This document shows, one piece after another, positions 1 through 8,050 of a stretch of DNA of 17,867 nucleotides (position 1 is its first letter; each line of letters starts with the position of its first letter). Position numbers and translations under genes: made by a program. A model generated the notes under the pieces. It was not told the origin of the DNA, did not search any database, and worked only from the letters and a program-made list of their open reading frames with translations. The stretch covers positions 1 through 17,867 of the forward strand of contig USGG01000038.1 of the NCBI GenBank assembly GCA_900554215.1, given 5' to 3'. The stretch is from an uncultured Megasphaera sp. (GTDB taxonomy: Bacteria; Bacillota; Negativicutes; Veillonellales; Megasphaeraceae).

Positions 1-657
1 CATCCGTCTATGAGCCGCGGCGAAGCAGAAGCCTTTTTCGGCTTGGACAGCAGCAAGAAGACCCTATTGCTCATGCCGGGCAGCCGGATGCAGGAAGTGC
101 GGGGATTGCTGCCGGTCATGCTGGAAGGCGTGCGGAAGATACAGGAAACGGTGCCGGACGTGCAGTGCCTCCTGCCGCGGGCCTCGACGATCGATACGGC
201 GGTACTGGAAGAGATCATAAGGGAACATAGCGTTCCCGTCACGATCGGCGAGAATACCCATGTATACGATATGATGCAGGTCAGTACGGCGGCTATTGCT
301 GCCTCGGGGACGGCGACGCTGGAAACGGCTCTCATGAAGGTGCCTACCCTTTTGGTATACCGCGTGGCGCCCCTGACGTACTGGCTGTCTAAGGTATTAG
401 TTCACATAGAAAATATCGGCCTTCCCAATATCATCATGGGGCGGCGCATCATGCCGGAGCTGTGGCAGGACGACGTGACGCCCGAGGGCATTGCCGGCGT
501 CATAACGCCGCTGTTGCAGGATGCCGGGCGCTGGGAACAGCTGCGGGACGCTATGGCCGGCGTAGGCCGTACTATGGGCGAAGCCGGCTCTGTACGCCGC
601 ATTGCCCGAACGATATTACATTTTGCTAAGGAGAACCATCCGAATGAAGCAATATAA
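1..657 (+). CDS. lpxB: Lipid-A-disaccharide synthase, C-terminal part (5' end outside window)
   Basis: LpxB joins UDP-2,3-diacylglucosamine and lipid X to form the beta-1,6 disaccharide of lipid A at the inner face of the cytoplasmic membrane (GT-B family GT19). The reading frame is open from base 1, so the start codon lies upstream; an internal ATG at 10 is not the start. About 218 C-terminal residues of a roughly 380-residue protein are present. The first visible codons (HPS...) follow where a conserved VGH motif would end. Family-typical segments are LLMPGSR, the AASGTATLE nucleotide-sugar-binding region, VYRVAPLTYWL and the GLPNIIMGR segment. The stop at 655-657 lies inside the start of msbA (14-nt overlap). 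Upstream lpxC/fabZ/lpxA/lpxI-type genes are expected but not visible. The family call is firm; the substrate follows from the family. Confidence 0.96.
   Translation, partial: HPSMSRGEAEAFFGLDSSKKTLLLMPGSRMQEVRGLLPVMLEGVRKIQETVPDVQCLLPRASTIDTAVLEEIIREHSVPVTIGENTHVYDMMQVSTAAIAASGTATLETALMKVPTLLVYRVAPLTYWLSKVLVHIENIGLPNIIMGRRIMPELWQDDVTPEGIAGVITPLLQDAGRWEQLRDAMAGVGRTMGEAGSVRRIARTILHFAKENHPNEAI
627..633 (+). promoter_or_regulatory. Ribosome binding site of msbA (decides the start)
   Basis: TAAGGAG lies 10 nt before the ATG at 644. It supports that start over the in-frame ATG at 602, which has no such site and would add 14 residues with no family counterpart. The site lies within the lpxB coding sequence, so the two genes are probably translationally coupled. 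Confidence 0.7.
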
Positions 658-2395
658 CAGCTGGCAAAGCTATAAACGTTTGTTGAGGTTTATTACGCCG
701 TATAAAAAACGCCTCGTCGTAGCCGTTATTTGTATGGCCTTTTCCGGCGCGAGCAACGTCGTCGTGCCGTGGCTGATTAAAGACGTTATCGATAAGGTGC
801 TGGCGAATAAGGATATTTATACGCTGAACCTCATCGTTATCAGTATTTTGGTATTGTTCCTCCTGCGCGGCTTTTTCTATTTCGGCGAACGCTACCTCAT
901 GAGCTTCGTCGGCCAGAAAATCGTAAACGACATACGGGAGAAGCTGTACCGCCATCTGCAGATTTTGTCGCTGTCGTATTTTGACCGCCGCAAGACCGGG
1001 AACATCATGAGCAACCTGACGAACGACGTCACGGCGCTGCAGACGGCCATAGCCGGCAACCTGATATCCTTCGTCCAGGAATCGGTTATCCTCATCGGGT
1101 CTCTCGTGTCCATGATGGTGCTGAACTGGAAGCTGACCTTGCTGACACTGGTTATCGTGCCTCTCGTCGTCGTGACGATCAACGTATTCGGCAAGCGATT
1201 GCGCCGGGCCGGCCACGAAGTGCAGGGCAAGATGGCCGATATTACGGCCCTCCTGGAAGAAGCTATTTCCGGCATCCGCATTATCCGTTCCTTTAACCGC
1301 GAGGCCTTTGAAATCAAGCGGTTTGTCAAGCAGAACGACAACAATTTCTGGGCCCTCATGAAGACGACGCGCCTGACGGCCATGCTGACGCCGTTCATTC
1401 AGTTTTTTGCGGCCATCGCTATTACGGGGATCATCTGGTACGGCGGCATGAGCGTCATCGACGGCGATATGACGGCCGGCGAACTCATCGCCTTCCTGAT
1501 TTACGCCATCAACCTGGCTAATCCCGTACGGCGCATCAGCGAAATATACGGCGATATCCAGCGGTCCCTGGCCGCTGCCGACCGGGTATTCGAAACCCTC
1601 GACACGGAACCGGACGTCAAGGAAAAGGAAGGAGCCGTCGAACTGCCGCCCGTACAGGGCCACATCGAATTCGACCACATTTCCTTTGCCTACGACGCGG
1701 AGCATCCGGCCCTTACGGATTTCAACCTGTCCGTTAAGCCCGGCCAGATCGTAGCCCTCGTCGGGCCCAGCGGCGCTGGGAAATCGACGGTGGCCAACCT
1801 GCTGCCCCGTTTCTACGACGTGACGAGCGGCCGCCTGACTATCGACGGCGTCGACGTCCGCGACGTGACCTTTTCTTCCCTGCGCCAGCAAATCGGCCTG
1901 GTACCGCAGGAGACGATGCTGTTCAATGCGACGGTCCGGGAAAATATCCTCTACGGACGGCTGGACGCCAGCGACGACGAAATCGTAGCGGCAGCCAAGG
2001 CGGCCAATGCCCATGACTTCATTATGAGCCTGCCCCACGGCTATGAATCCATCGTCGGCGACCGGGGCAGCGCCTTGTCCGGCGGCCAGCGCCAGCGCAT
2101 TGCCATCGCCCGGGCTATCTTGAAGAATCCGCGGATTCTCATCCTCGACGAAGCGACGTCGGCCCTCGATACGGAAAGCGAAAAGATCGTGCAGGCTGCT
2201 CTGGACCGGCTGATGGAAGGCCGGACGGCCGTCGTCATCGCCCATCGCCTGAGCACGGTGCGCGACGCCGACCATATCGTCGTCATCGACCACGGCCACA
2301 TTGCCGAAGAAGGAACCCATGAAGAGCTGCTGGCTAAAAAGGGCTTGTATGCGAACTTGTACGCCGTGCAGTTTAAAGATAACGCAGAAGGATAG
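644..2395 (+). CDS. msbA: Lipid A export ABC transporter, ATP-binding/permease protein MsbA
   Basis: MsbA is a homodimeric half-transporter that flips newly made lipid A-core across the inner membrane. The 583-residue product matches the usual length (about 580). The N-terminal ~320 residues form the six-helix ABC exporter membrane domain, with hydrophobic helices clear at roughly 25-45, 60-80, 140-180 and 250-290. The nucleotide-binding domain has Walker A GPSGAGKST (about 374-382), signature LSGGQ (478-482), Walker B ILILDEA (D502, E503) and the H-loop His at 534 in AHRLS. The ATG at 644 is chosen for its ribosome binding site and because it gives the family N-terminus. The gene overlaps lpxB by 14 nt and lies 5 nt before waaA. 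A generic multidrug exporter of the same fold cannot be excluded from motifs alone; placement between lpxB and waaA makes MsbA far more likely. Confidence 0.95.
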   Translation: MKQYNSWQSYKRLLRFITPYKKRLVVAVICMAFSGASNVVVPWLIKDVIDKVLANKDIYTLNLIVISILVLFLLRGFFYFGERYLMSFVGQKIVNDIREKLYRHLQILSLSYFDRRKTGNIMSNLTNDVTALQTAIAGNLISFVQESVILIGSLVSMMVLNWKLTLLTLVIVPLVVVTINVFGKRLRRAGHEVQGKMADITALLEEAISGIRIIRSFNREAFEIKRFVKQNDNNFWALMKTTRLTAMLTPFIQFFAAIAITGIIWYGGMSVIDGDMTAGELIAFLIYAINLANPVRRISEIYGDIQRSLAAADRVFETLDTEPDVKEKEGAVELPPVQGHIEFDHISFAYDAEHPALTDFNLSVKPGQIVALVGPSGAGKSTVANLLPRFYDVTSGRLTIDGVDVRDVTFSSLRQQIGLVPQETMLFNATVRENILYGRLDASDDEIVAAAKAANAHDFIMSLPHGYESIVGDRGSALSGGQRQRIAIARAILKNPRILILDEATSALDTESEKIVQAALDRLMEGRTAVVIAHRLSTVRDADHIVVIDHGHIAEEGTHEELLAKKGLYANLYAVQFKDNAEG

Positions 2396-2400
2396 AATTC

Positions 2401-3756
2401 ATGAAGACAAATATGAGAGCCCAATCCATGTATTGGCTGTATAATGTACTGCTGCTGGTGTATTGGGCGACGCTGATTCCCATGCTCATTTACCGCCTGA
2501 TCCGCGAAGAAGGCTTTTATCAGCGCATCAAACAGAGCATCGGGTTTCTGCCGGATGATTTAAAAGAAAAAATATCGAACCGCCACGCCATCTGGGTGCA
2601 CGCCGCGTCGGTCGGAGAAATCGTAGCGGCCAGCCCTATCGTGCGGGAAATGCGCAAGACTCATCCGAACGAGGTCATCATCGTGTCCGTCGTCACGGCG
2701 ACGGGGTTCCGCATGGCCCATCAGATCATTAAGGGAGCCGACGGGATTTTATATTTCCCGCTGGACCTGCCGTATTTGACGGACCGCATTTTGACCATCG
2801 TCAAGCCGCGGGCCATCGTCCTCGTCGAGACGGAAATCTGGCCGAACTTCCTGCGCATCGCAGCCCGCAAGAATATTCCCGTCATGATGATGAACGGGCG
2901 CATCAGCCGCCGCAGCTCCAGCCGGTACCGCATGATTACCTTCTTTACGCGCCGCGTCTTGTCGACGATTTACGTGTTCTGCATGCAGAGCCGCATCGAC
3001 GCCCAGTATATCATTGACATCGGCGCCGACCCCAATAAGGTCATCGTCACGGGCAATACGAAGTACGACCAGACCTACGGCATCGTGACGGACGAAGAAA
3101 AGAAGCGCTACCTCAAGGAGCTGGGATTCGACGAGAATACCTATCCCATCATGATTGCCGGCAGCACCCATAAAGGGGAAAACGTGTCGGTATACAAGGC
3201 GTTCTGCAATATACGGAACCATTTCCCCGGAGCGAAGCTCATCATAGCGCCGCGCTACATTCATCAGGCCGACCTCATTTACGACGAAGGCGTCAAGCAC
3301 GGCGTGACGATGGTCAAGCGCAGCGACATGGTAGCGGGAAAGCAAATTGCCGGCCCGTACGACGGCGTCCTCCTCGATACAATCGGCGAGCTGGGCCGGG
3401 TGTACAGCCTGGGCGATTTGATTTTTGTCGGCGGCAGCCTGGCCCATATCGGCGGCCATAATATCCTGGAGCCGGCGGCGCACGGCAAGCCGATTGTCGT
3501 CGGGCCGAACATGTTTAATTTCGTAGAAATTTTCGATCTTCTCAGCAGCCGCGGCGCCTGCGTCATGGTGCGGAATGAAGAAGAATTTATCGATACCTGT
3601 CTGGATATACTGATTCACCCTGAAAAGGCGGAAGAAATGAAGCGCCACTGCCTGGAAATCGTCGAAGAAAATCAAGGAGCGACCAAGAAGAACCTCGACG
3701 AGCTGCAGCGGCTGCTGGACGAAGTATACGGACATTATGAAGTAGATAAGAAGTAA
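2401..3756 (+). CDS. waaA: 3-deoxy-D-manno-octulosonic acid (Kdo) transferase
   Basis: WaaA (KdtA) transfers Kdo from CMP-Kdo to lipid IVA, building the inner core on the cytoplasmic side of the inner membrane (GT30). At 451 residues it is slightly longer than the E. coli enzyme (about 425). An N-terminal hydrophobic helix at about 11-32 is the usual membrane anchor. HAASVGE carries the proposed catalytic base Glu (E73, equivalent to E60 of E. coli by alignment from memory). ETEIWPN, FVGGS, GGHNILEPAAHGKP and VVGPNMFNF are family hallmarks. The start has AGAAGGA at 2386-2392, overlapping the end of msbA, 8 nt upstream; a second ATG at 2416 is possible. Whether it adds one, two or more Kdo units cannot be read from the sequence. 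It is followed by lpxK after 17 nt. Confidence 0.96.
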   Translation: MKTNMRAQSMYWLYNVLLLVYWATLIPMLIYRLIREEGFYQRIKQSIGFLPDDLKEKISNRHAIWVHAASVGEIVAASPIVREMRKTHPNEVIIVSVVTATGFRMAHQIIKGADGILYFPLDLPYLTDRILTIVKPRAIVLVETEIWPNFLRIAARKNIPVMMMNGRISRRSSSRYRMITFFTRRVLSTIYVFCMQSRIDAQYIIDIGADPNKVIVTGNTKYDQTYGIVTDEEKKRYLKELGFDENTYPIMIAGSTHKGENVSVYKAFCNIRNHFPGAKLIIAPRYIHQADLIYDEGVKHGVTMVKRSDMVAGKQIAGPYDGVLLDTIGELGRVYSLGDLIFVGGSLAHIGGHNILEPAAHGKPIVVGPNMFNFVEIFDLLSSRGACVMVRNEEEFIDTCLDILIHPEKAEEMKRHCLEIVEENQGATKKNLDELQRLLDEVYGHYEVDKK

Positions 3757-3773
3757 GCATCGGAGATGAGCAT

Positions 3774-4910
3774 ATGGCATTGCGCACGAAACTCGCCGCG
3801 TACTTTCTCGATTTGATGAACGGCTCGTCCTCCCATTGCTGGGACGGGCTGGTGCTGGGCGCACTGGAGCGGGCCTCCAGCCTGTACCGGAAGGGCGTCG
3901 AGAAAAAATACCGTTCCTATGCGGACCATCCGGAACGGCAGACCCGGCTGGACGCCGTCGTCATCAGCCTCGGCAACATTACTGTCGGAGGGACGGGTAA
4001 GACGCCGGCCGCCTGTATGCTGGCGCAGCGGCTGCAGCGGGAAGGATACCGCGTAGCCCTGCTTAACCGGGGATACCGCTCGCAGAAGGAACACGAGGCG
4101 GCGGTCATGTCCGACGGACGGCAGGTGCTGCTGTCAGCGGCGGAAGGCGGAGACGAAGCGTGCCTCATGGCCCGCAGTTTGCCGGGGATTCCCGTCGTCA
4201 TCGGCCGGGAGCGCCGGCGGAGCGGACAAATGGCCATCGAGCAGTTCGGCTCGCAGATTTTATTGCTGGACGACGGCTTTCAGCACTGGCAGCTGCACCG
4301 TGATTTAGATATCGTCCTCGTCGATGCGACCAATCCCTTCGGCAACGGCAAGGTATTGCCGCGGGGGATTCTGCGCGAGCCCATGGAACACCTGAATCGG
4401 GCCGGCCTGTTTCTCATTACGAAATGCGACCAGGCGTCGCGGGAAGCTATCGATGCCGTATACGGCGTGCTGCGGGTCTATAATCCCGGTGCGCCTATTG
4501 CAGAGTCGGTTCATCAGGCCAAGTGGTGCGTCTCCTTCGGCGACTGGAACGGCATGAAGGGGCGGGAAGACTGCCAGGTTCTTCCTAAGACGACGAAGGC
4601 CGTCGCCGTGTCGGCTCTGGGAAACCCGGCGTCGTTTGAGCAGACGATTCGCTCCTTTGGGTATGAAGTCGTTCAGGCTCTGCGCTACGACGACCACCAT
4701 CAATATGGACCCGACGACATGGCGGCGATGAAAAAGGCGGCAGACGCCGCAGGCGCCGTGCTGATTACGACGGAAAAAGACGCCGTAAAGCTCAATCCGG
4801 AATGGATCAGACAATACGAGCTGCCCCTGTACGTCCTAGGCATTGCGCTGGAGATTACCAGGGGCGGAGAACAGATAGATAAGGTATTACGCCACGTAAT
4901 AGGAGGTTAG
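3774..4910 (+). CDS. lpxK: Tetraacyldisaccharide 4'-kinase
   Basis: LpxK phosphorylates the 4' position of the tetraacyl disaccharide to give lipid IVA, the substrate of WaaA encoded just upstream. It is a membrane-associated P-loop kinase. The 378-residue product has the Walker A VGGTGKTP at 71-78, the LNRGYRS segment that follows it, and DDGFQHW (166-172), matching the family DDGxQH motif. N-terminal residues 1-45 correspond to the amphipathic membrane-binding part, and PRGxLREP (about 195-203) is also family-typical. GGAG at 3762-3765 precedes the ATG by 8 nt. The gene lies 17 nt after waaA, and its last codons contain the AGGAGG ribosome binding site of kdsB, suggesting coupled translation. 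Confidence 0.96.
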   Translation: MALRTKLAAYFLDLMNGSSSHCWDGLVLGALERASSLYRKGVEKKYRSYADHPERQTRLDAVVISLGNITVGGTGKTPAACMLAQRLQREGYRVALLNRGYRSQKEHEAAVMSDGRQVLLSAAEGGDEACLMARSLPGIPVVIGRERRRSGQMAIEQFGSQILLLDDGFQHWQLHRDLDIVLVDATNPFGNGKVLPRGILREPMEHLNRAGLFLITKCDQASREAIDAVYGVLRVYNPGAPIAESVHQAKWCVSFGDWNGMKGREDCQVLPKTTKAVAVSALGNPASFEQTIRSFGYEVVQALRYDDHHQYGPDDMAAMKKAADAAGAVLITTEKDAVKLNPEWIRQYELPLYVLGIALEITRGGEQIDKVLRHVIGG

Positions 4911-4913
4911 GTT

Positions 4914-5651
4914 ATGAAATTTGTATGCATCATCCCATCCCGCTACGCTTCGACGCGCCTGCCGGGCAAGCCGCTGGCTGATATTGCCGGCAAGCCTATG
5001 GTGCAGCGCGTATATGAACAGGCGGCAAAGGCGGCGAAGCTGGAGCAAGTCGTCGTCGCCGTCGATAATCCGAAAGTGTACGATACGGTCGTCTCCTTCG
5101 GCGGCCATGCCGTCATGACTAGGGAAGACCACGCCAACGGCACGGACCGCCTGGCCGAGGCGGTAGCTCATTTCCCCGACGCCGACGTCATCGTCAACGT
5201 CCAGGGTGACGAGCCCCTCATTGCGCCCGACGTCATCGACGCCTTGTGCGCCGCCTTTGAAGACGATCCGTCCCTGTCCATGGCTACGGTCGCTTCACCG
5301 CTGGCAGAGGAAGAGTACGACGAGCCGAGTGCCGTCAAGGTCGTCATGAATCAGAAAGACGAAGCTATGTACTTTTCCAGATCCCTGATTCCCTATCCGC
5401 GCAACGCTTTCGACGATACGATACGCCCGTATAAGCACATCGGGATTTACGCCTACCGCCGCGATTTCCTGCTGCAGTACGCCGCTATGGAACAGACGCC
5501 GGCAGAAAAGGTGGAGTCACTGGAACAGTTGCGGGTTCTAGAAAATGGATATAAGATAAAGGTAATCAAGACAAATCATACGTTTATCGGCATCGATACG
5601 CCGGAAGACTTAGAACATATCCGCGCATATTTCGCGCAAAAGGGAGAATAA
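4914..5651 (+). CDS. kdsB: CMP-Kdo synthetase (3-deoxy-manno-octulosonate cytidylyltransferase)
   Basis: KdsB activates Kdo with CTP to give CMP-Kdo, the sugar donor for WaaA, in the cytoplasm. The 245-residue length is normal for the family. The N-terminal nucleotide-binding loop reads PSRYASTRLPGKPL (8-21). VQGDEPL, near residues 96-102, holds the Asp (D99) expected to bind magnesium. The pattern GTDRLAEA (76-83), HIGIYAYRR and the C-terminal GIDTPEDLE are also typical. A strong AGGAGG at 4901-4906 stands 7 nt before the ATG and overlaps the end of lpxK. kdsA follows after 5 nt, so the Kdo enzymes are made together. Confidence 0.97.
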   Translation: MKFVCIIPSRYASTRLPGKPLADIAGKPMVQRVYEQAAKAAKLEQVVVAVDNPKVYDTVVSFGGHAVMTREDHANGTDRLAEAVAHFPDADVIVNVQGDEPLIAPDVIDALCAAFEDDPSLSMATVASPLAEEEYDEPSAVKVVMNQKDEAMYFSRSLIPYPRNAFDDTIRPYKHIGIYAYRRDFLLQYAAMEQTPAEKVESLEQLRVLENGYKIKVIKTNHTFIGIDTPEDLEHIRAYFAQKGE

Positions 5652-5656
5652 CGCAT

Positions 5657-6505
5657 ATGATGGAACAAGTAAAACGCGTAGCCGTAGGAAATCAGACTGT
5701 CGGCGGAGATGGAAAGCTCTTCGTCATGGCCGGCCCCTGCGTACTGGAAGAAACGGAACGGGTGCTGAATATCGGCCGGGAAATGAAGCGGATCTGCGAA
5801 TCCCTGGGGGTCACGTATATCTTCAAGGCCTCCTTTGATAAGGCGAACCGCTCGTCCTACACGTCCTTCCGCGGCCCGGGACTGACGGAAGGGCTGCGTA
5901 CCTTGAGGTATATTAAAGAAGAATTAGGCGTGCCCGTCGTCAGCGACGTCCACTCCATCGAACAGGTAGAGCCGGCGGCAGAGGTGCTGGATATCCTGCA
6001 GATTCCTGCCTTCCTCTGCCGGCAGACGGACCTTCTGGAAGCGGCAGCGAAGACGGGAAAGTGCGTCAACGTAAAAAAAGGCCAGTTCATGGCTCCGGAA
6101 GACATGAAAAACGTCGTCGACAAGATCACCTATATGGGTAATGAAAATATCATGCTGACGGAACGGGGATTCTGCCTGGGCTATCATAACCTCGTCGTCG
6201 ACATGCGCAGTTTCCCCATTATGCGCAGCTTCGGCTATCCCGTCGTGTTCGACGCAACGCACAGCGTCCAGCTGCCTGGCGGCGCCGGCACGAAATCGGC
6301 AGGCCTTCGCCAGTACATCGGCAACCTGGCCAGAGCGGCAGCCGGCTCGGGCATCGACGGCGTGTTTATGGAAGTGCACGATAATCCTGCCGAAGCTTTA
6401 TGCGACGGCCCGAATATGTTATACTTGTCGCAAGTAGAAGGCGTGCTGCGCGATATGATTGCCATCAACGACATTACCCGCAGAAGCGTCAGTACGGCGA
6501 AATAA
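5657..6505 (+). CDS. kdsA: 3-deoxy-8-phosphooctulonate synthase (Kdo-8-phosphate synthase), metal-dependent type
   Basis: KdsA condenses phosphoenolpyruvate with arabinose-5-phosphate to form Kdo-8-phosphate. The 282-residue TIM-barrel protein shows FKASFDKANRSS, AFLCRQTDLL, NVKKGQF and DATHSVQLPGG. The last two resemble the Aquifex-type enzyme more than the E. coli one. At the position where E. coli has Asn (N26) this protein has Cys in AGPC (C28). Together with H202 (ATHS), E239 (FMEVH) and D250 (LCDGP) this reproduces the Cys-His-Glu-Asp metal set of metal-dependent Kdo8P synthases. Tandem ATGs occur at 5657 and 5660; the first is kept, with GGGAG (5642-5646) 10 nt upstream. It lies between kdsB and kdsD. 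A DAHP synthase is unlikely given KANRSS and the neighbours. Confidence 0.96.
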   Translation: MMEQVKRVAVGNQTVGGDGKLFVMAGPCVLEETERVLNIGREMKRICESLGVTYIFKASFDKANRSSYTSFRGPGLTEGLRTLRYIKEELGVPVVSDVHSIEQVEPAAEVLDILQIPAFLCRQTDLLEAAAKTGKCVNVKKGQFMAPEDMKNVVDKITYMGNENIMLTERGFCLGYHNLVVDMRSFPIMRSFGYPVVFDATHSVQLPGGAGTKSAGLRQYIGNLARAAAGSGIDGVFMEVHDNPAEALCDGPNMLYLSQVEGVLRDMIAINDITRRSVSTAK

Positions 6506-6510
6506 TATAC

Positions 6511-6518
6511 AGAGGTGA
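6511..6518 (+). promoter_or_regulatory. Ribosome binding site of kdsD (decides the start)
   Basis: AGAGGTGA lies 7 nt before the ATG at 6526. It supports that start over the in-frame upstream ATG at 6400, which would overlap kdsA by more than 100 nt and add 42 residues without family counterpart. Confidence 0.65.
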
Positions 6519-6525
6519 CATCACG

Positions 6526-7497
6526 ATGGATATATTAGCAGAAGCAAGAGACGTACTCCAGCAAGAAGCAAAAGGCATTGAAAATCTCATTCCTACGCTG
6601 GATCAAAACTTCGTCAATGCCGTGCATATGATCATGGAATCGAAAGGCCGCACTATTGTAACCGGCATGGGAAAATCGGGACATATCGCCCGCAAGGTGT
6701 CGGCGACGCTGTCGAGCACGGGTACGCCGTCTATTTTCCTCCACCCGGCCGAAGGTATTCACGGCGACTTGGGCATGGTAACGGGAGACGACGTCGTCCT
6801 GGCCTTTTCCAACAGCGGCGAAACCGTAGAAATTTTGAATATCCTGCCGTCGCTGAAACGAATCGGCGCTAAAATCATCGCCGTCGTAGGCAACCACAAC
6901 TCGACGCTGGCTAAAAATTCCGACATCATCCTCGACGCGTCCGTCGAAAAGGAAGCCTGCCCCCTGGGACTGGCGCCGACGACGAGTACGACCGTGGCCT
7001 TAGCCCTCGGCGACGCCTTGGCTATCGTCCTCCTGTCGTGCCACCACTTTACGAAAAATCAGTTTGCCATTTATCATCCCGGCGGAGCTCTCGGCCGCAA
7101 GCTGCTCATGACCGTAGAAAACGTCATGCACAAGGGCAATGACAACCCGGTCATTTCCGAAGACAGCATCGTGCAGGACGCTCTGTTCATGATGACGGAA
7201 AAGGGGTTGGGCGCCGTGTCGGTCGTCGATGAAGAAGGCCGTCTCGTCGGCCTCGTTACGGACGGCGACGTCCGCCGCGGCCTGGAAACGGGGTCTAACT
7301 TCCTCCAGTGGCCCGTCGACGCCATGATGACCAAAAATCCCCGTCAGATTACGAGCGATAAGCTGGCTGCCGAAGCCCTTCATATCATGGAAAAGAACCA
7401 GCCTCGTCCGATTACGGTACTGCCCGTCGTCGACGGCGACGGCAAGGCCGTCGGCATGGTTCATCTGACGGACTTGCTGCGGCAGGGAGTTGTCTGA
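6526..7497 (+). CDS. kdsD: Arabinose-5-phosphate isomerase (SIS domain plus two CBS domains)
   Basis: KdsD interconverts ribulose-5-phosphate and arabinose-5-phosphate, feeding KdsA. The 323-residue product has the family architecture. The SIS sugar-isomerase domain (about 30-180) contains GMGKSG (47-52), HPAEGIHGDLG (73-83, including a His, H79, in the position proposed catalytic in E. coli) and SNSGET (95-100). The linker YHPGGALGR is followed by two CBS domains (about 203-255 and 265-322), where VSVVDEEGRLVGLVTDGDVRR and VLPVVDGDGKAVGMVHLTDLL are the core strands. The CBS pair is thought to be regulatory. KpsF/GutQ paralogues share this layout; a place directly between kdsA and kdsC argues for the LPS isomerase. 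Its TGA shares one base with the ATG of kdsC. Confidence 0.95.
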   Translation: MDILAEARDVLQQEAKGIENLIPTLDQNFVNAVHMIMESKGRTIVTGMGKSGHIARKVSATLSSTGTPSIFLHPAEGIHGDLGMVTGDDVVLAFSNSGETVEILNILPSLKRIGAKIIAVVGNHNSTLAKNSDIILDASVEKEACPLGLAPTTSTTVALALGDALAIVLLSCHHFTKNQFAIYHPGGALGRKLLMTVENVMHKGNDNPVISEDSIVQDALFMMTEKGLGAVSVVDEEGRLVGLVTDGDVRRGLETGSNFLQWPVDAMMTKNPRQITSDKLAAEALHIMEKNQPRPITVLPVVDGDGKAVGMVHLTDLLRQGVV

Positions 7498-8030
7498 TGG
7501 ACGGCTGGAAAGACATTAAGCTGTTGGCCTTCGATGTAGACGGAGTGCTGACGGACGGTACGATTTATTACGGCCCCGGCGGCGACGCCATGAAGGGCTT
7601 TTCCGCCCGCGACGGCATGGGGATTTCCCTGGCCCGGGCGGCAGGTCTTAAAACGGCTATTATTACGGGGCGCCGTTCGCCTATGGTCGAGCGGCGGGCC
7701 GCGGATCTGCATATCGACTACGTGATGCAGAATACGTCGGACAAGCTGGCTGCCTTTTCCCAGCTTTGCCGGGACCTAGGCATATCGATGGGGGAAGCCG
7801 CCTATATGGGCGACGATTTGAACGACCTGGCCGTCGTGGCGAATGCCGGATGCGGCGCATCGCCGGCCGACGGCTGTGCGGAGGTGCGCGAGGCTGCCTC
7901 CTTTGTATCGGCCTATGCCGGCGGCCACGGCGCGCTGCGCGAGTGGGTCGAATATATTTTAAAACAGCAGCACCAGTGGGACAGTGTCCTCAGCCGCTAT
8001 ATGAGCGGCATGGCAGCAGTGATTCAATAG
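7497..8030 (+). CDS. kdsC: 3-deoxy-D-manno-octulosonate 8-phosphate phosphatase
   Basis: KdsC removes the phosphate of Kdo-8-phosphate to give free Kdo for KdsB. It is a small cytoplasmic HAD-superfamily enzyme, usually tetrameric. The 177 residues contain DVDGVLTDG (nucleophile D13 and acid/base D15), the motif II Thr in ITGRRS (T58), the motif III Lys (K84) in TSDK and the metal-binding MGDDLND (105-111). The short length and absence of a cap domain are typical. The start overlaps the stop of kdsD in an ATGA arrangement (7495-7499), so translation is probably coupled. The C-terminal tail after residue 150 is less conserved. The substrate is inferred from the complete kdsB-A-D-C neighbourhood. 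Confidence 0.95.
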   Translation: MDGWKDIKLLAFDVDGVLTDGTIYYGPGGDAMKGFSARDGMGISLARAAGLKTAIITGRRSPMVERRAADLHIDYVMQNTSDKLAAFSQLCRDLGISMGEAAYMGDDLNDLAVVANAGCGASPADGCAEVREAASFVSAYAGGHGALREWVEYILKQQHQWDSVLSRYMSGMAAVIQ

Positions 8031-8033
8031 TAG

Positions 8034-8040
8034 AAAGGAG
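8034..8040 (+). promoter_or_regulatory. Ribosome binding site of lpxL (decides a GTG start)
   Basis: AAAGGAG lies 10 nt before the GTG at 8051, in the 20-nt gap after kdsC. The lpxL frame stays open backwards to 7766, but that part only mirrors kdsC in another frame, so the GTG is preferred. Confidence 0.65.
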
Positions 8041-8050
8041 CGTCTGTATT

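Noticed and set aside
626..2320. Open frame of 564 codons on the minus strand opposite msbA
   Set aside because: It mirrors the codon bias of msbA, has no ribosome binding site or recognisable domain, and reads as low-complexity His/Asp/Gln/Val-rich protein. The + strand gene is certain.
2749..3864. Open frame of 371 codons on the minus strand opposite waaA and the start of lpxK
   Set aside because: Antisense mirror of two certain genes, with no family motifs or start signal.
7766..8050. In-frame 5' extension of lpxL through kdsC
   Set aside because: The extension translates to an Arg-rich, family-unlike sequence that is just kdsC in another frame. The GTG at 8051 has AAAGGAG 10 nt upstream and gives normal LpxL length.
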